From Pseudomonas fluorescens (GTDB lineage Bacteria > Pseudomonadota > Gammaproteobacteria > Pseudomonadales > Pseudomonadaceae): a stretch of DNA of 64,000 nucleotides. Both the position numbers and the translations under genes were made by a program. The notes below the pieces were generated by a model, which made no database searches, was not told the origin of the DNA, and saw only the letters and a list, made by a program, of their open reading frames with translations. The stretch lies in assembly GCF_900215245.1 (NCBI RefSeq), contig NZ_LT907842.1, forward strand, positions 558,001-622,000, in the 5' to 3' direction. Within the stretch, counting starts at the first letter, position 1. Every line of letters begins with the position of its first letter. Shown in pieces: positions 17,094 through 25,988 of this stretch.

Positions 17094-18533
17094 TCAAAAA
17101 CCCGCCGCCGTCTCCTGACACAACTGGTTGGCCAACATTCCCAGTGTCATCAGCGCCCGCTCTGCCTCGCGGTTCCACGGCGTTCCGCAGTTAAGGCGAA
17201 TACAGTGGTTGAACTGTTCCGTGTTACTGAAGATCACCCCCGGCGCAATGCTGATGCCCTGCTGCAGTGCGCGCACGTGCAGTTCCTGGGTATTGACCCG
17301 TCCTGGCAAACTGACCCACAGAATGAAGCCGCCGGTCGGGCGCGTCATCTGGGTGCCTTCCGGAAAATACTGCTGCACCGCCAGCTGGAAAGCACTGAGG
17401 TTCTTGCGGTATTCCTGACGGATGTAGCGCAGGTGCCGGTCATAGCCACCGTTCTCCAGGTACGCCGCGACGCCCATCTGCGTCACGCTGCACGCCGAGT
17501 GGGTACTGAACATCTGCAACCGCTGGATTTCCTGCTGGTACTTGCCGGCGATCATCCAGCCGATGCGCACGCCAGGGGACAAGGTCTTGGAAAAGCTCGA
17601 GCAATAGATCACCCGGTCCAGGCGGTCATAGGCTTTCAGCGCCTTGGTGCGACCCAGTTCGAACATCAGCTCGCCGTAGATATCGTCCTCGACGATCTGA
17701 ATATCGAAATCCGAGGCCAGGCGCAGCAACTGTTTCTGGCGCTCTTCGGGCATGGTCGCGCCCAGCGGATTACTCAGGCGCGTGGTCAGCACCAACGCCT
17801 TGATCGACCATTGGTTCGCCGCCAGTTGCAGGGCTTCAAGGCTCATGCCGGTGGAGGGGTCACTGGGGATCTCGATGACTTTGAGGCCCAGCAGGTCGGC
17901 CAATTGCAGCAAGCCGTAATACGTCGGGGACTCGGCGGCAATCAAGTCGCCAGGACGGGTCAGCACCCGCAAGGACATCTGCAAGGCATCGACACAACCG
18001 TGGGTAATCACCACTTCGGAGGGGTCGACGACCACGCCGGCATCGCGCATGCGAATCGCCACCTGGCGCCGCAGCGGTTCAAAGCCGGGGCTGAACATAT
18101 AGCTGAATGCCCGCGGGCTCTGGAAGCGTGTGACCTTGGCCAACTGTTGGTGCAGCGCCCGTACCGGCAAGTAGTCGACACTCGGCACCGCCGCGCCCAA
18201 CGGGAACACGCCCTCACGGCGCGACTCGACCAATACCTGCTGGATGATGCTGCTGCGGGTGACCAACCCCGGCCGCTCGACCCGCGCAATGTCCGGCGTG
18301 GGCGCCGTGAGTGCGGGCGTCTGGTGCACGTAATAACCCGATTGCGGCCGCGCCCGGATCAGCCCCTGGTCTTCCAGGTTGGCGTAGGCCTGCAACACCG
18401 TGGCGTGGCTGACGTTGAGCTGTGAACTCATCTTGCGCACCGAAGGCACGCGCTCACCGGGTTGATAAACACCGCGCCGGATGTCCTCAGCCAGTTGCTG
18501 GGCAATACGTTGGTAAAGCAACAGATTGGTCAT
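17094..18533 (-). CDS. MocR/PdxR-like transcriptional regulator (GntR wHTH + aminotransferase domain)
   Basis: A 479-residue regulator joining an N-terminal GntR winged helix (residues 1-75; PGERVPSVRKMSSQLNVSHA) to a class I aminotransferase-like domain. The PLP-binding lysine lies in SSFSKTLSPGVRIGW (near residue 310), so it probably binds PLP. MocR proteins often regulate vitamin B6 or amine metabolism, usually of an adjacent target, but no such gene is next to it. The nearest target cannot be named. The gene is monocistronic and is followed by the Ala/Lys-rich protein gene 94 bp on. Confidence 0.93.
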   Translation of the reverse strand: MTNLLLYQRIAQQLAEDIRRGVYQPGERVPSVRKMSSQLNVSHATVLQAYANLEDQGLIRARPQSGYYVHQTPALTAPTPDIARVERPGLVTRSSIIQQVLVESRREGVFPLGAAVPSVDYLPVRALHQQLAKVTRFQSPRAFSYMFSPGFEPLRRQVAIRMRDAGVVVDPSEVVITHGCVDALQMSLRVLTRPGDLIAAESPTYYGLLQLADLLGLKVIEIPSDPSTGMSLEALQLAANQWSIKALVLTTRLSNPLGATMPEERQKQLLRLASDFDIQIVEDDIYGELMFELGRTKALKAYDRLDRVIYCSSFSKTLSPGVRIGWMIAGKYQQEIQRLQMFSTHSACSVTQMGVAAYLENGGYDRHLRYIRQEYRKNLSAFQLAVQQYFPEGTQMTRPTGGFILWVSLPGRVNTQELHVRALQQGISIAPGVIFSNTEQFNHCIRLNCGTPWNREAERALMTLGMLANQLCQETAAGF

Positions 18534-18671
18534 GACGCAGCACTCGATTTCACGGGTATTTTATTTTTGTGTGAAACATACCAGCACAGTTTAGAAGTGT
18601 ACGGGGACAGTTGCGAGAATAGTCGAGCGCGAGCGGCAGTGATAGAAAAAACTGTTGGGTGAATACAGAAC

Positions 18672-18770
18672 AAAAAGGTGGAAGCGGGCTTGCTCGCGAA
18701 GGCAGTGCGTCAGCCAATGAAATGTTGACTGTCACTGCGCAATCGCGCGCAAGCCCGCCCCCACCTTTTG
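18672..18770. repeat. REPIN (REP pair), GCTTGCTCGCGAA type
   Basis: Two inverted REP sequences (left GCGGGCTTGCTCGCGAA, right GCGCGCAAGCCCGC) flank about 45 bp between the MocR gene and the OmpA-like gene. The outer ends AAAAAGGTGG/CCACCTTTT also pair. Confidence 0.9.
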
Positions 18771-18784
18771 ATCGGCGACAAGCT

Positions 18785-19600
18785 TCAGCGCGCAGCGCCT
18801 AATTGGCCCTTCTCATCAGAGAACACAATTTCCACACGACGGTTCTGGGCGCGGCCTCGTTCGGAGGCGTTGGCTTCCACGGGGTACTGGTCGCCGTAGC
18901 CTTCAACCTGGATGCGTTTTTCGTCGATGCCCAGGTCGATCAGCACGTCGGCGACTGCCTGTGCACGATCACGGGACAGCTTGAGGTTTTCCTGTTCGCC
19001 GCCGGTGTTGTCGGTGTAGCCCTCGATGCGCACCACGCGCTTGGGGTTCAGCTGCAGGAACTGCACGATCTTCAACACAGTGCGGTTGGCCGAGTTTTGC
19101 AGCTCCGAGTCACCGGTGTCGAACAGCACATCACCCAAGGTCATCACCAGGCCGCGATCGGTCTGGGTGGTGGTCAAGCTGGCGATTTGCTCTTCGAGCC
19201 ACTTGCCCTGCTGCTGCACACTGGCCAGCTTGTTTTCACGCAGCGCCAGTTGCAGGCGTTGGCGCTCCAGTTCGAGCTTGGTACCGCGCTCGGCGTTAAG
19301 GCCTTGCTCGGTGTGTTCGCGGGCGATGGCACTGTAGCGCTGGCTCAGGTAGGCGTAATGCACCACATCCGCACCGCTGCCCCAGTAGCTGGACAGGCGA
19401 TCAGCGCGGGCCAGGGATTCACCGGCGCGAATCACATCCTTAGGCGCAAAACGCAGTACGTTGGCGTCTTCCTTGACCTTCTGAAAATCACTGCCGGCCT
19501 GCTGCAATGCCTGCTCGCTATTGGGTTGGCTGGCGCAACCGCCCAGGGCAGCGCTGCCCACCAGCAGCACACAGCTCAAACCACGGATCATCGGGCTCAT
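18785..19600 (-). CDS. OmpA family lipoprotein with DUF4398 domain
   Basis: A 271-residue outer-membrane lipoprotein. The lipobox ALGGC places the lipidated cysteine at residue 22. A DUF4398-type helical region follows (about 30-130), then a C-terminal OmpA peptidoglycan-binding domain with the diagnostic GYTDNTG block, LSRDRAQAVADVL and GYGDQYP. It likely tethers the outer membrane to peptidoglycan. Its ATG overlaps the stop of the DUF4398 lipoprotein gene by 4 bp, so the two are co-translated. The REPIN lies just downstream. Confidence 0.94.
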   Translation of the reverse strand: MSPMIRGLSCVLLVGSAALGGCASQPNSEQALQQAGSDFQKVKEDANVLRFAPKDVIRAGESLARADRLSSYWGSGADVVHYAYLSQRYSAIAREHTEQGLNAERGTKLELERQRLQLALRENKLASVQQQGKWLEEQIASLTTTQTDRGLVMTLGDVLFDTGDSELQNSANRTVLKIVQFLQLNPKRVVRIEGYTDNTGGEQENLKLSRDRAQAVADVLIDLGIDEKRIQVEGYGDQYPVEANASERGRAQNRRVEIVFSDEKGQLGAAR

Positions 19601-19959
19601 TGGGCTTCTCCCAACTGCAATTGCTTACGCAGACGGGTGATGCGGGTATTGAGCACGTTCAATTGCTCCTGGCTCTTGCGGGTCAGAATTTTCGCTTCGG
19701 CGAGGCGCGCGTCCAGCTCGGCCTGTTCGGCCCGCATACGCGCATGCTTGTAGGATTGGTCAGCCATATCGGCCTTGGCCCTGGCGAACTTGTCTTCGGC
19801 CAGCTTAAGTTCCGGCGACTCATCGGTGCTGGCACCTACGGCGCCGGCTTGCTCCAAGGCTTGCTGGGTGAGGCGTATTTGTTCATTCGGCGCAGGATCA
19901 GCTGCACATCCCGCCAAAGCGACAACGGCGAGGGCCGCGAAAAGAGGTCGAAGAGTCAC
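19597..19959 (-). CDS. DUF4398 domain lipoprotein
   Basis: A 120-residue lipoprotein: signal peptide, lipobox ALAGC with Cys18, then a long alpha-helical DUF4398 domain (coiled-coil tendency, residues 50-115). It matches the N-terminal part of its downstream neighbour, suggesting both came from duplication of the same domain. It probably acts in the envelope. It follows the binding-protein gene by 9 bp. Confidence 0.9.
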   Translation of the reverse strand: MTLRPLFAALAVVALAGCAADPAPNEQIRLTQQALEQAGAVGASTDESPELKLAEDKFARAKADMADQSYKHARMRAEQAELDARLAEAKILTRKSQEQLNVLNTRITRLRKQLQLGEAQ

Positions 19960-19968
19960 TGTAAATCC

Positions 19969-20778
19969 TTACTTTGCTGGGGTGCCGACGGGTTGCTGCA
20001 ATTGCGCTTTCCAGCGTTCGAGGTTGCGCTGCAATGCGGCTTGCGCGGCACCGGACGCGGGCAATTCTGTCATCTTTTTGGCCAGCTGTCCGCGTAGCCA
20101 CGGATCGTTGCAGGCGGAGTTGTGGGAAATCGCCAGGTACAGGCCAGGCTGATCGACCGGCACATCGCGAGCAATCAAGTCGTTGCTCATGCCCAATGTC
20201 TGGGCCATGGCCATGCCGGAATAACGTCCGGCAAGCACATAGTCGACATCCCCCAGCAGCAGTTTCTGAAAGGCCGGCGTCAAGCTGGGCAGGCGTTGCA
20301 GGCTGAGTTGCTGGGCGGCGAAGGTCTCGAAGCCGGCACTCAAGCGCGCACGCTCGGATACCGCGCCCTTATGGCCGTGAAGGTCGGCGGCCGTGGTGTA
20401 GGGCAGCGGCGAATCCTTGCGAGTCCAGACCAGGTAATCGATCTGTACCAGCGCCGGGTGGATGTAGTCGAGGGTTTCCAGTTCGCCGAGGTTCAGCGGC
20501 GCATCGGCGAGGATGTCCATGCGCCCGCTGCGCACTTCATCCAATGCCACGGAGCGTTTGCCGCCGTAGAGCAGGTCGATTTTCAAGCCGAGATCCTTGC
20601 CGACTTGTTGCAGCACATCGGCGGTGGCGCCGATCAGGTGCGTCGGGTCTTGGGGGTCGCGCCATAACAGCGGCGGTGCATCCGGGCTTCCGGTCATCAC
20701 CAGGCGATCACATTTACCGGCGGCCAGCGCCAGGCTTGGCAGCAGCGACAGAGCCAGCAGTACGGGACGCAAATCCAT
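19969..20778 (-). CDS. Transporter substrate-binding domain (SBP_bac_3-like) periplasmic protein
   Basis: A 269-residue exported protein: signal peptide (LALSLLPSLALAA), then a bilobed periplasmic-binding fold recognisable from DVLQQVGKDLGLKIDLL and the DILADAPLN region. No permease or ATPase is adjacent, so it may be a sensory or structural receptor rather than an ABC component. The start ATG at 20778 places the signal peptide first. It heads an operon with the two DUF4398/OmpA lipoprotein genes, whose combination suggests an envelope role. The ligand is unknown. Confidence 0.85.
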   Translation of the reverse strand: MDLRPVLLALSLLPSLALAAGKCDRLVMTGSPDAPPLLWRDPQDPTHLIGATADVLQQVGKDLGLKIDLLYGGKRSVALDEVRSGRMDILADAPLNLGELETLDYIHPALVQIDYLVWTRKDSPLPYTTAADLHGHKGAVSERARLSAGFETFAAQQLSLQRLPSLTPAFQKLLLGDVDYVLAGRYSGMAMAQTLGMSNDLIARDVPVDQPGLYLAISHNSACNDPWLRGQLAKKMTELPASGAAQAALQRNLERWKAQLQQPVGTPAK

Positions 20779-20809
20779 GGCGATATCTCCAGTTGAAAAA
20801 GGGCCGCGC

Positions 20810-20838
20810 AAAAAAAAGCCCGGTCACTCGACCGGGCT
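20810..20838 (-). terminator. Rho-independent terminator of etfBA
   Basis: A perfect 9-bp stem (AGCCCGGTC 20817-20825, GACCGGGCT 20830-20838) with loop ACTC. On the minus strand a run of T residues (20810-20816 as A on the plus strand) follows, 22 bp after the etfA stop codon. Confidence 0.93.
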
Positions 20839-20860
20839 CTTTATAAGTGAAGCGGCTGGA

Positions 20861-21790
20861 TTAGACCAGCTTCTCCAACTCGGGTACGGCTTCGAACAAG
20901 TCCGCGACCAGGCCGTAATCAGCCACCTGGAAGATCGGTGCTTCTTCGTCCTTGTTGATCGCTACGATCACTTTGGAGTCTTTCATACCGGCCAGGTGCT
21001 GGATCGCGCCGGAGATACCGACCGCGATGTACAGCTGTGGCGCAACGATTTTGCCGGTCTGGCCGACCTGCATGTCGTTGGGTACGAAACCTGCGTCGAC
21101 GGCCGCGCGGGAAGCGCCGACCGCAGCGCCCAGCTTGTCGGCCAGGGCGTACAGGTGCTTGAAATTGTCACCGTTCTGCATGCCACGACCGCCGGAAACG
21201 ACGATTTTGGCAGCGGTCAGTTCAGGACGATCCGACTTGGCCAGCTCTTCGCCGACAAAGCTGGAAGTGCCAGCGTCGTGAGCAGCGGAGACGGCTTCCA
21301 CAGCAGCCGAACCGCCTTCAGCGGCAACCGGGTCGAAACCGGTGGCACGTACGGTAATGACTTTTACCGAAGCGTTGGACTGTACGGTGGCAATGGCGTT
21401 ACCGGCGTAGATCGGGCGCTTGAAGGTGTCGGCGCTTTCGACCGAGATGATCTCGGAGATCTGGTCAACGTCCAGCTGAGCGGCAACGCGCGGCAGGATG
21501 TTTTTACCGTTGGAGGTAGCGGCAGCCAGGATGTGGCTGTAGCCAGCGCCCAGCTCTGCAACCAGCGGAGCCACGTTTTCCGGCAGCTGGTGAGCGTAGG
21601 CGGCGTTGTCGGCCAGCAGCACTTTGCTCACGCCAGCGATTTTTGCCGCGGCTTCAGCCACGGCGCCAGCGCCTTGGCCGGCTACCAGCACGTGAATGTC
21701 GCCACCGATTTTAGCGGCGGCGGCCACGGTGTTCAGGGTCGCTGGAGCCAGCACCTTGTTGTCGTGTTCTGCGATTACCAAGATAGTCAT
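20861..21790 (-). CDS. etfA: Electron transfer flavoprotein alpha subunit
   Basis: A 309-residue FAD-binding subunit of ETF, which takes electrons from acyl-CoA and other dehydrogenases and passes them to ETF:quinone oxidoreductase. The C-terminal FAD domain has [10 protein letters not shown] (near 204), the [13 protein letters not shown] segment, GQTGK and the terminal [20 protein letters not shown] blocks. It starts 2 bp after etfB, so both subunits come from one mRNA. Partner enzyme genes are the divergent etfD and the acyl-CoA oxidation genes at 6-9.5 kb. Confidence 0.98.
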   Translation of the reverse strand: MTILVIAEHDNKVLAPATLNTVAAAAKIGGDIHVLVAGQGAGAVAEAAAKIAGVSKVLLADNAAYAHQLPENVAPLVAELGAGYSHILAAATSNGKNILPRVAAQLDVDQISEIISVESADTFKRPIYAGNAIATVQSNASVKVITVRATGFDPVAAEGGSAAVEAVSAAHDAGTSSFVGEELAKSDRPELTAAKIVVSGGRGMQNGDNFKHLYALADKLGAAVGASRAAVDAGFVPNDMQVGQTGKIVAPQLYIAVGISGAIQHLAGMKDSKVIVAINKDEEAPIFQVADYGLVADLFEAVPELEKLV

Positions 21791-21792
21791 GA

Positions 21793-22542
21793 TTAGATTA
21801 CCTTCGCTTCGTTTTTCAGTTTCTCAACCAGTTCAGCCACCGACTTGACCTTGATGCCCGCGCTGCGTGCAGCCGGTGCTTCAACCTTGACGGTCTTGTT
21901 GGTGGAGGCGGTGGAAACGCCCAAAGCTTCTGGAGTGACCGACTCAAGCGGCTTCTTCTTGGCTTTCATGATGTTTGGCAGGGACGCGTAGCGCGGCTCG
22001 TTCAAACGCAGGTCGGTGGTGACGATGGCCGGCAGTTTCAACGACACGGTCTGTGCGCCGCCGTCGATTTCACGGGTCACAGCGACGCTGTCGCCGCTCA
22101 CTTCGACTTTGGAGGCGAAGGTGCCCTGGCCGTAACCGGTCAGCGCAGCCAGCATCTGGCCGGTCTGGTTGTTGTCACTGTCGATGGCCTGCTTGCCGAG
22201 GATCACCAGCTGAGGCTGTTCCTTGTCGACAACGGCTTTGAGCAACTTGGCAACGGCCAGGGAGGTCAGGTCTTCAGCGGACTCGACCAGGATGGCACGG
22301 TCGGCGCCCAGCGCCAGGGCGGTACGCAGCTGCTCTTGAGCAGTGGTCGGGCCGATGGAAACCACGACGATTTCAGTCGCCACGCCTTTCTCTTTCAGGC
22401 GTACGGCTTCTTCCACGGCGATTTCGCAGAAAGGGTTCATCGACATCTTGACGTTAGCGAGGTCGACGCCGGAATTGTCCGCCTTGACGCGAACTTTCAC
22501 GTTGTAATCGACAACGCGTTTGACAGCTACAAGAACCTTCAT
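21793..22542 (-). CDS. etfB: Electron transfer flavoprotein beta subunit
   Basis: A 249-residue AMP-binding subunit of ETF. It is recognisable from [18 protein letters not shown] at the start, the [13 protein letters not shown] loop, [15 protein letters not shown] (AMP-binding region) and the [21 protein letters not shown] recognition-loop end. It is the first gene of etfBA and is transcribed divergently from etfD across a 518-bp region. Confidence 0.98.
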   Translation of the reverse strand: MKVLVAVKRVVDYNVKVRVKADNSGVDLANVKMSMNPFCEIAVEEAVRLKEKGVATEIVVVSIGPTTAQEQLRTALALGADRAILVESAEDLTSLAVAKLLKAVVDKEQPQLVILGKQAIDSDNNQTGQMLAALTGYGQGTFASKVEVSGDSVAVTREIDGGAQTVSLKLPAIVTTDLRLNEPRYASLPNIMKAKKKPLESVTPEALGVSTASTNKTVKVEAPAARSAGIKVKSVAELVEKLKNEAKVI

Positions 22543-22910
22543 GGATTCCTCGTTACTCTCCGGTGAAAAGAAAGTCGCCTAGGCGAACCTGGCGGTTGAT
22601 GCTCATCGGCACACAAGGGCACCTCCAAAAACCTCGGCATGTGACACAGCGATGGGCGAATAATGACCGTTCGTCAGTGGTGACTGAGAGGTCATTCCTT
22701 ATCGCGACGTGTAAACTGCGCGCCATTCATTAAGCGCGCGCCACGTATTTTGCCGTTGCCCTGCTTTTGGACGTGCTCTTGAAACCTGCGGTGTGCCTAC
22801 GGTTAGCGCAAAACCGACCGTATATTGACCGGAACGCCTATTCTGGTCAATACGCCAAAATAGCCAGTCATAAGCCGCGTTGCTTTGATTTACCTAGCTT
22901 CCAAGCAATT

Positions 22911-22924
22911 CAAACAAACGTTTG
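22911..22924. promoter_or_regulatory. PsrA-type operator upstream of etfD
   Basis: CAAAC-N4-GTTTG at 22911-22924, inside the perfect palindrome ACAAACGTTTGT (22914-22925). This fits the published PsrA consensus (G/C)AAAC(N2-4)GTTTG/C. It sits immediately upstream of the -35 box. PsrA is a fatty-acid-responsive repressor of beta-oxidation genes, which fits the gene it precedes. Confidence 0.7.
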
Positions 22925-22926
22925 TA

Positions 22927-22955
22927 TTGGACGCTGCCAGTGGTGTAGATATAAT
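22927..22955 (+). promoter_or_regulatory. Sigma-70 type promoter of etfD
   Basis: TTGGAC (22927-22932), 17-bp spacer and a perfect TATAAT (22950-22955). The predicted start near 22962 leaves a leader of about 100 nt before the GTG start codon. Confidence 0.75.
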
Positions 22956-22975
22956 GCGCCACCTAGAGAGAAAGG

Positions 22976-23004
22976 TGGGTCTTGCCGTTGCTGCAAGACG
23001 ATAC
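22976..23004 (+). other. Hairpin in the etfD leader
   Basis: GTCTTGC and GCAAGAC form a perfect 7-bp stem around a 7-base loop within the predicted etfD leader. No T tract follows, so it is not a terminator. It may stabilise the leader. Confidence 0.4.
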
Positions 23005-23060
23005 CGAACCTCCACCCATTAGAAAAAAAAGCCTGTTGAGCCTTGAGTAGGAGATAGCCT

Positions 23061-24725
23061 GTGGAACGCGAATACATGGAATTCGACGTGGTCATCGTCG
23101 GCGCTGGCCCGGCAGGCCTGTCTGCCGCCTGCCGACTGAAGCAGAAGGCCGCCGAAGCCGGTAAAGAAATCAGCGTCTGCGTGGTCGAGAAAGGCTCCGA
23201 AGTCGGCGCACATATCCTTTCCGGTGCCGTGTTCGAACCACGTGCCCTGAACGAACTGTTCCCGGACTGGAAGGAACTCGGCGCCCCGCTCAACACCCCT
23301 GTAGTGCGCGATGACATCTATGTATTGCGCAGTGCCGACACCTCCACCAAGGTGCCGGACTTCTTTGTGCCCAAGACCATGCACAACGAAGGCAACTACA
23401 TCATCTCCCTCGGCAACCTGTGCCGCTGGCTGGCCCAACAGGCCGAAAACCTGGGTGTGGAAGTCTACCCAGGCTTCGCCGCCCAGGAAGCGCTCTTCGA
23501 CGAAAACGGCGTGGTCCGCGGGATCATCACCGGTGACCTCGGCGTCGACCGCGAAGGCAATCCGAAAGAAGGCGTCTACACCCCCGGCATGGAACTGCGC
23601 GGCAAGTACACGCTGTTCGCCGAAGGCTGCCGCGGCCACATCGGCAAGCAGTTAATCCAACGCTTCAAACTGGACAGCGACGCTGACGCCCAGCACTACG
23701 GCATCGGCCTCAAGGAAATCTGGGAAATCGACCCGGCCAAACACCAACCAGGCTTGGTCGTCCACACCGCCGGTTGGCCGCTGGACATCATGAGCAACGA
23801 GAACACCGGTGGCTCGTTCCTTTATCACCTGGAAAACAACCAGGTGGTGGTCGGCCTGATCGTCGACCTGTCCTACAGCAACACTTTCCTGTCGCCGTTC
23901 GATGAATTCCAGCGCCTCAAGCACCACCCGGTTCTGGCTCAGTACCTGGAAGGCGGCAAGCGCATCAGCTACGGCGCCCGCGCCCTGGCCAAAGGCGGCA
24001 TCAACTCGTTGCCGAAGATGGTCTTCAAGGGCGGTGCATTGATTGGCTGTGACCTGGGCACCATGAACGTGGCCAAGATCAAAGGCAGCCACACGGCGAT
24101 GAAGTCCGGCATGCTCGCGGCAGATGCCGTGGCCGAGCGCCTGTTTGCCGAATCCGAAGGCGGCGACGAGTTGACCAACTACGTCGACAGCTTCAAAGCC
24201 AGCTGGCTCTATGAAGAACTGTTCGCCAGCCGTAACTTCGGCCCGGCGATGCACAAATTCGGCCCGATCATCGGCGCCGGCTTCAACTGGTTCGACCAGA
24301 ACATCCTCGGCGGCAAAATGCCGTTCACCCTGCACGACACCAAGCCGGACTACGCGTGCCTGAAGCTGGCCAAAGACAGCAAGAAGATCAATTACCCGAA
24401 ACCCGACGGCAAGTTGAGCTTCGACAAGCTGAGTTCGGTGTTCATCTCCGGTACCAACCATGAAGAAGAACAGCCGTGCCACCTGAAGTTGAAAGACCCG
24501 AGCATCCCGATCGGCACCAACCTGCCGCTCTACGATGAACCGGCGCAGCGCTACTGCCCGGCCGGCGTGTATGAAGTAATCACCCAGGAAGACGGCGAGA
24601 AGCGCTTCCAGATCAACGCCCAGAACTGCGTGCACTGCAAGACCTGTGACATCAAGGACCCTTCGCAGAACATTACCTGGGTAACGCCGGAAGGCGCGGG
24701 TGGGCCGACTTATCCGAATATGTAA
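23061..24725 (+). CDS. Electron transfer flavoprotein:ubiquinone oxidoreductase (ETF-QO)
   Basis: A 554-residue membrane-associated flavoprotein. It takes electrons from ETF and reduces ubiquinone, joining beta-oxidation and amino-acid catabolism to the respiratory chain. The FAD-binding motif is VVIVGAGPAGLSAA (near residue 9), with the GTNHEEEQPCHL block near residue 465. A C-terminal 4Fe-4S site contains NCVHCKTCDIKDP (residues about 528-540). The start is GTG at 23061 with a GGAG ribosome binding site. It is divergent from etfBA and followed by a terminator. Confidence 0.98.
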   Translation: MEREYMEFDVVIVGAGPAGLSAACRLKQKAAEAGKEISVCVVEKGSEVGAHILSGAVFEPRALNELFPDWKELGAPLNTPVVRDDIYVLRSADTSTKVPDFFVPKTMHNEGNYIISLGNLCRWLAQQAENLGVEVYPGFAAQEALFDENGVVRGIITGDLGVDREGNPKEGVYTPGMELRGKYTLFAEGCRGHIGKQLIQRFKLDSDADAQHYGIGLKEIWEIDPAKHQPGLVVHTAGWPLDIMSNENTGGSFLYHLENNQVVVGLIVDLSYSNTFLSPFDEFQRLKHHPVLAQYLEGGKRISYGARALAKGGINSLPKMVFKGGALIGCDLGTMNVAKIKGSHTAMKSGMLAADAVAERLFAESEGGDELTNYVDSFKASWLYEELFASRNFGPAMHKFGPIIGAGFNWFDQNILGGKMPFTLHDTKPDYACLKLAKDSKKINYPKPDGKLSFDKLSSVFISGTNHEEEQPCHLKLKDPSIPIGTNLPLYDEPAQRYCPAGVYEVITQEDGEKRFQINAQNCVHCKTCDIKDPSQNITWVTPEGAGGPTYPNM

Positions 24726-24744
24726 GTCGATTGCTTGACCTGAA

Positions 24745-24769
24745 AGGCTCCCGGACGGGGGCCTTTTTT
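24745..24769 (+). terminator. Rho-independent terminator of etfD
   Basis: An 8-bp stem (AGGCTCCC/GGGGGCCT with one G-T pair, loop GGAC) followed by six T residues, starting 20 bp after the stop codon. Confidence 0.88.
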
Positions 24770-24804
24770 GTGGCCGGCATAAATCGAATGTGGGACCCGC
24801 TTTC

Positions 24805-24893
24805 TGTGGGAGCCAGGCTTGCCCGCGATGCAGGCGACTCGGTCTGTCAGTAAAACTCAGCGGATGTCATCGCAGGCAAGCCAGCTCCCACAT
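24805..24893. repeat. REPIN, GCTTGCC(C/T)GCGAT type
   Basis: TGTGGGAGCCAGGCTTGCC at the left and its inverted partner GGCAAGCCAGCTCCCACA at the right, separated by about 50 bp. A partial extra copy (AATGTGGGACCCGC) sits just before it at 24788. Confidence 0.9.
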
Positions 24894-24916
24894 TGACCGA
24901 GTTATATCGACAGAAC

Positions 24917-25807
24917 CTAAGCCGCGCGCTCTTCACCCGGATTGCGCAGGAAGTAGCGCTTATATTCGCGACTGAACTGCGACGTACTCTGATACCCCAC
25001 GCTGTGCGCCGCCTGCGCCACGCTCAGGCCGTCCACCAGCAGTAACTGTTGAGCCTTGAGCAAGCGCAGACGCTTCAGGTACTGCACCGGCGACAACAAC
25101 GTGCAGCGCTTGAAATGCTCATGAAACGTCGACGCACTCATGTGCGCATACCCCGCCAGCGTCTCGATATTCAACGGCTCGGCGTAATGGGCATGCAGGT
25201 GATTCAACGATGTGGCGATTCGCGAAAACTGCCCCTGCTGCTCCACCAAAGCGCGCAACACATCCGCCTGCGGCCCGCGCAGCGCCGTGAACAACAACTC
25301 GCGCACCCGCGCCGGGCCCATGATCCGGCTCTCCAGCGGATCGTGCAGGCATTGCAACAGCCGCTCGACGCAACCGCGCATTGCGTCATCGAGCACCACC
25401 GAGCTCATCGACTCCAGGGTCTGCGCCGTCGGCGGCGGCCCCGCCTGAATGCCCATGGCCATGACCAACTCGCCCAGCACCACGCGGTCTATGCCGACCG
25501 TAACGCCATACAGCGGCGCATTCGGCAGGGCAAAGGTCTCGCACTCGAAGGGCACCGGCATCGCCTGGATCAGGTAGTGCCCCGCGCCATACTCCAGCGT
25601 ACGCGGGCCCAGATAGGCAACTTTGCTGCCCTGGGCGACGATCATCAGGCTCGGTTCATAAATCTGTGGCCCGCGCGCCACGTCACAACTGGCGCGCAAG
25701 ACCTGCACGCCCGGCAGGTTGGTCGAGGAAAAACCGTCGCGGGGCGTCAGCCCCTTGATCAAGGCAACCAGCGTGGCGTTGGCGTCGAGATGGCGGGTCA
25801 ACAACAT
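24917..25807 (-). CDS. AraC family transcriptional regulator
   Basis: A 296-residue regulator with an AraC_N-type ligand domain (residues about 25-180) and two C-terminal helix-turn-helix motifs (LAGYAHMSASTFHEHFKR and AQAAHSVGYQSTSQFSREYKR). It is divergent from an alcohol dehydrogenase gene 181 bp away, a common arrangement in Pseudomonas in which the regulator controls the dehydrogenase. The inducer is unknown. The start is the ATG at 25807. Confidence 0.93.
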   Translation of the reverse strand: MLLTRHLDANATLVALIKGLTPRDGFSSTNLPGVQVLRASCDVARGPQIYEPSLMIVAQGSKVAYLGPRTLEYGAGHYLIQAMPVPFECETFALPNAPLYGVTVGIDRVVLGELVMAMGIQAGPPPTAQTLESMSSVVLDDAMRGCVERLLQCLHDPLESRIMGPARVRELLFTALRGPQADVLRALVEQQGQFSRIATSLNHLHAHYAEPLNIETLAGYAHMSASTFHEHFKRCTLLSPVQYLKRLRLLKAQQLLLVDGLSVAQAAHSVGYQSTSQFSREYKRYFLRNPGEERAA

Positions 25808-25988
25808 GGCAAAAAACTTCGCGAAAAAGGGATGAGAACATCATCGCAGGTCTGAGGGCACATAAATCCAAACACAGGGCACTCCCGGACGAATAGGCAT
25901 GAGGTTCGGAGCAATCGCCATGGCCGCAGCCAGGCCCGGCGCGGAGAATGCGCCACCTCCCTAGTCAGTCCTTTTGCGAGGTTTCTTC

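Larger units (their letters stand above)
22543..23060. other. Divergent regulatory region between etfBA and etfD
   Basis: This 518-bp gap carries the etfD promoter and PsrA-type box, a 5'-leader hairpin (see separate entries) and presumably the etfB promoter on the other strand. No gene is visible. Confidence 0.7.

Noticed and set aside
16458..18425. A 655-codon plus-strand open frame
   Set aside because: It runs antisense to the MocR regulator and the Ala/Lys-rich gene and has no family pattern.
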